Positions 7,397 through 8,799 of a stretch of DNA of 8,799 bases are shown piece by piece. This stretch comes from Cyclobacteriaceae bacterium (lineage in GTDB: Bacteria > Bacteroidota > Bacteroidia > Cytophagales > Cyclobacteriaceae). Made by a program: the position numbers and the translations under genes. The notes below the pieces were generated by a model that ran no database searches, had not been told where the DNA came from, and saw nothing but the letters and a program-made list of their open reading frames with translations. The stretch covers positions 1-8,799 of the forward strand of contig DAOVVI010000037.1 of NCBI GenBank assembly GCA_030637245.1, given 5' to 3'. The number at the start of each line of letters is the position of its first letter. Within the stretch, counting starts at the first letter, position 1.

Positions 7397-8799
7397 TTAA
7401 TCTAAAGTAATTTCAAGCGCCAGGCCACGAAGTTCGTGTACCAAAACATTGAATGATTCCGGAATATTTGGCTTTAGCATATTTTCACCTTTTACAATGG
7501 CTTCGTATGCTTTTGCTCTGCCGATTACATCATCTGACTTGATTGTCAGAATTTCTTGCAACACGTGAGACGCTCCGAAAGCTTCAAGAGCCCAAACTTC
7601 CATTTCACCAAATCTCTGACCGCCAAACTGTGCTTTACCCCCGAGTGGTTGCTGCGTAATGAGCGAGTATGGTCCGATGGATCTGGCATGCATTTTATCA
7701 TCAACAAGGTGACCTAGCTTTAGCATATAAATCCTACCAACGGTTACCTGTTGATCAAATCGATGACCTGTCAACCCGTCATATAAATAGGTTCGCCCAA
7801 AATCAGGAAGCTTTGCCATTTTCAATTCCTGCTCAACGTCTTTCATTGAAGCTCCATCGAAAATCGGTGTAGCATATTTTTTTCCTAATATTTCTCCTGC
7901 CCAACCTAAAACTGTTTCATAGATCTGTCCAAGGTTCATCCTTGAGGGCACACCGAGCGGGTTAAGAACAATATCGACCGGACTTCCGTTTTCAAGGAAT
8001 GGCATATCTTCCTCTCGTACAATTTTGGCAACTACACCTTTGTTCCCGTGTCGTCCAGCCATCTTATCGCCAACTTTTAGTTTACGCTTTTTAGCGATGT
8101 AAACCTTAGCTAACTGAACAATTCCTGCGGGAAGTTCATCACCAACCTCAAGGGTAAATCTCACACGCTTGAATTCGCCGGCATATTCATTTCGCTTGAT
8201 CGTATATTTTTTGATTAGCTCAACAATCAAATTGTTCGTTTTTTCATCATCAGTACAATTATCATAATTGAGATCTGTAATCAGATTAACTTCTTCCTGA
8301 ACATTGTAGTTACTCTCATCCCGATATACATTTCGTTCCGGGAACAATTTCTCTTCAATTACATTTAAATTGAACTTCACTCCTTTACTCAGGATTTCAT
8401 CACCAAATTTATGCTTAATACCCTGACATACTTTACCATCTAATAACTTGGTGAGCTTTTCTATCATTTGTGTTCTGACCTCGAGAAGCTGCTTGCTATA
8501 CTTTCCTTTGAGTATTTCTACATCCTTCTTTGCTTTTGCTCTTAGATCTTTGTCTTTCTTTGGTCTCGAGAAAAGTTTTGTTTCAATTACAACACCCTGG
8601 AGTGATGGAGAAGCTTTCAATGATGCATCTTTAACATCACCGGCTTTATCTCCAAATATTGCTCTAAGAAGTTTTTCTTCCGGAGTTGGATCAGTTTCGC
8701 CTTTGGGAGTTATTTTGCCTACTAAAATATCGCCCTCTTTAACGTCAGCTCCAATTCTAATAATTCCATTTTCGTCAAGGTTTTTGACAGCTTCTTCAC
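7397..8799 (-). CDS. rpoB: DNA-directed RNA polymerase subunit beta, 3' part (last 466 codons; begins outside the window)
   Basis: Beta forms, with beta', the catalytic cleft of RNA polymerase. The frame is open from the window edge (first full codon at 8797) to the TAA at 7397, giving the C-terminal 466 residues. Bacteroidota beta subunits are about 1270 residues, so roughly the first 800, including the rifampicin-binding region, are not visible. Fragment residues in order: [20 protein letters not shown] (from about 23); [18 protein letters not shown]; a Lys-rich, probably coiled-coil segment (about residues 75-180) at the place of the E. coli beta-i9 insertion; [10 protein letters not shown] (245-254), whose lysines 245 and 253 match E. 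coli Lys1065 and Lys1073 near the active site; [46 protein letters not shown]; and the end [20 protein letters not shown]. The region after [10 protein letters not shown] is shorter than in E. coli because the insertion following ETVLGWAG is absent. The in-frame TTG at 8620 is internal sequence, not a start. The gene lies 44 bp upstream of rpoC. Confidence 0.98.
   Translation of the reverse strand, partial: EEAVKNLDENGIIRIGADVKEGDILVGKITPKGETDPTPEEKLLRAIFGDKAGDVKDASLKASPSLQGVVIETKLFSRPKKDKDLRAKAKKDVEILKGKYSKQLLEVRTQMIEKLTKLLDGKVCQGIKHKFGDEILSKGVKFNLNVIEEKLFPERNVYRDESNYNVQEEVNLITDLNYDNCTDDEKTNNLIVELIKKYTIKRNEYAGEFKRVRFTLEVGDELPAGIVQLAKVYIAKKRKLKVGDKMAGRHGNKGVVAKIVREEDMPFLENGSPVDIVLNPLGVPSRMNLGQIYETVLGWAGEILGKKYATPIFDGASMKDVEQELKMAKLPDFGRTYLYDGLTGHRFDQQVTVGRIYMLKLGHLVDDKMHARSIGPYSLITQQPLGGKAQFGGQRFGEMEVWALEAFGASHVLQEILTIKSDDVIGRAKAYEAIVKGENMLKPNIPESFNVLVHELRGLALEITLD

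Noticed and set aside
8618..8620. TTG as a possible start of a shorter gene in the rpoB frame
   Set aside because: The frame is open to the window edge and the upstream residues ([16 protein letters not shown] and on) are conserved RpoB sequence, so this is internal.
1..8799. Mobile element, CRISPR array, tRNA, prophage or defence genes
   Set aside because: Genes are packed with gaps of 5 to 90 bp, all are housekeeping and uniform in style, and no repeats, transposase, integrase or attachment sites are visible.

Overview
The window is a conserved housekeeping segment from a member of the Bacteroidota (Bacteroidetes). Every real gene lies on the minus strand. In transcription order, from high to low coordinates, they are the 3' part of rpoB, complete rpoC, a small DUF3467-family gene, rpsL, rpsG and the 5' part of fusA. 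Four things support the assignment to Bacteroidota: the small DUF3467 gene between rpoC and rpsL; a TAnnTTTG-type promoter (TACCTTTG) in front of rpsL; A/T-rich start-codon contexts with no Shine-Dalgarno sequence at any of the five visible starts; and the style of the EF-G and RNA polymerase proteins. AT-rich DNA and the protein style would fit a cytophagia-like or flavobacteria-like lineage, but genus cannot be read from this window.

Layout. Positions 8799-7397 hold the C-terminal 466 residues of RNA polymerase beta, and the gene begins outside the window. A 44-bp spacer follows, then rpoC (7352-3039, 1437 aa) with all zinc ligands and the catalytic NADFDGD motif intact. Five bases later comes the DUF3467 gene (3033-2710, 107 aa), close enough for translational coupling to rpoC. 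The 90-bp gap from 2709 to 2620 is the only real intergenic region. It carries a hairpin with a T tract, a probable terminator that overlaps the DUF3467 stop codon, and a Bacteroidota-type promoter immediately after it. Then come rpsL (2619-2245), a 16-bp spacer, rpsG (2228-1761), an 8-bp spacer and fusA (1752-1, open at the window edge).

How the genes work together. rpoB and rpoC encode the two large catalytic subunits of RNA polymerase. rpsL, rpsG and fusA are the start of the 'str' unit: decoding-centre protein S12, the head organiser S7 and translocase EF-G. The terminator and promoter arrangement suggests two partly independent transcription units, rpoB-rpoC-DUF3467 and rpsL-rpsG-fusA, which may be joined by read-through. 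The only gene without a known function is the DUF3467 gene.

I found no mobile element, CRISPR array, tRNA or rRNA, frameshift or broken gene. No stretch longer than 90 bp lacks a gene. Most of the window is ordinary. The points worth a second look are the DUF3467 gene, the overlapped terminator and promoter, the very short rpsL-rpsG spacer, and a tiny out-of-frame ORF over the fusA start.
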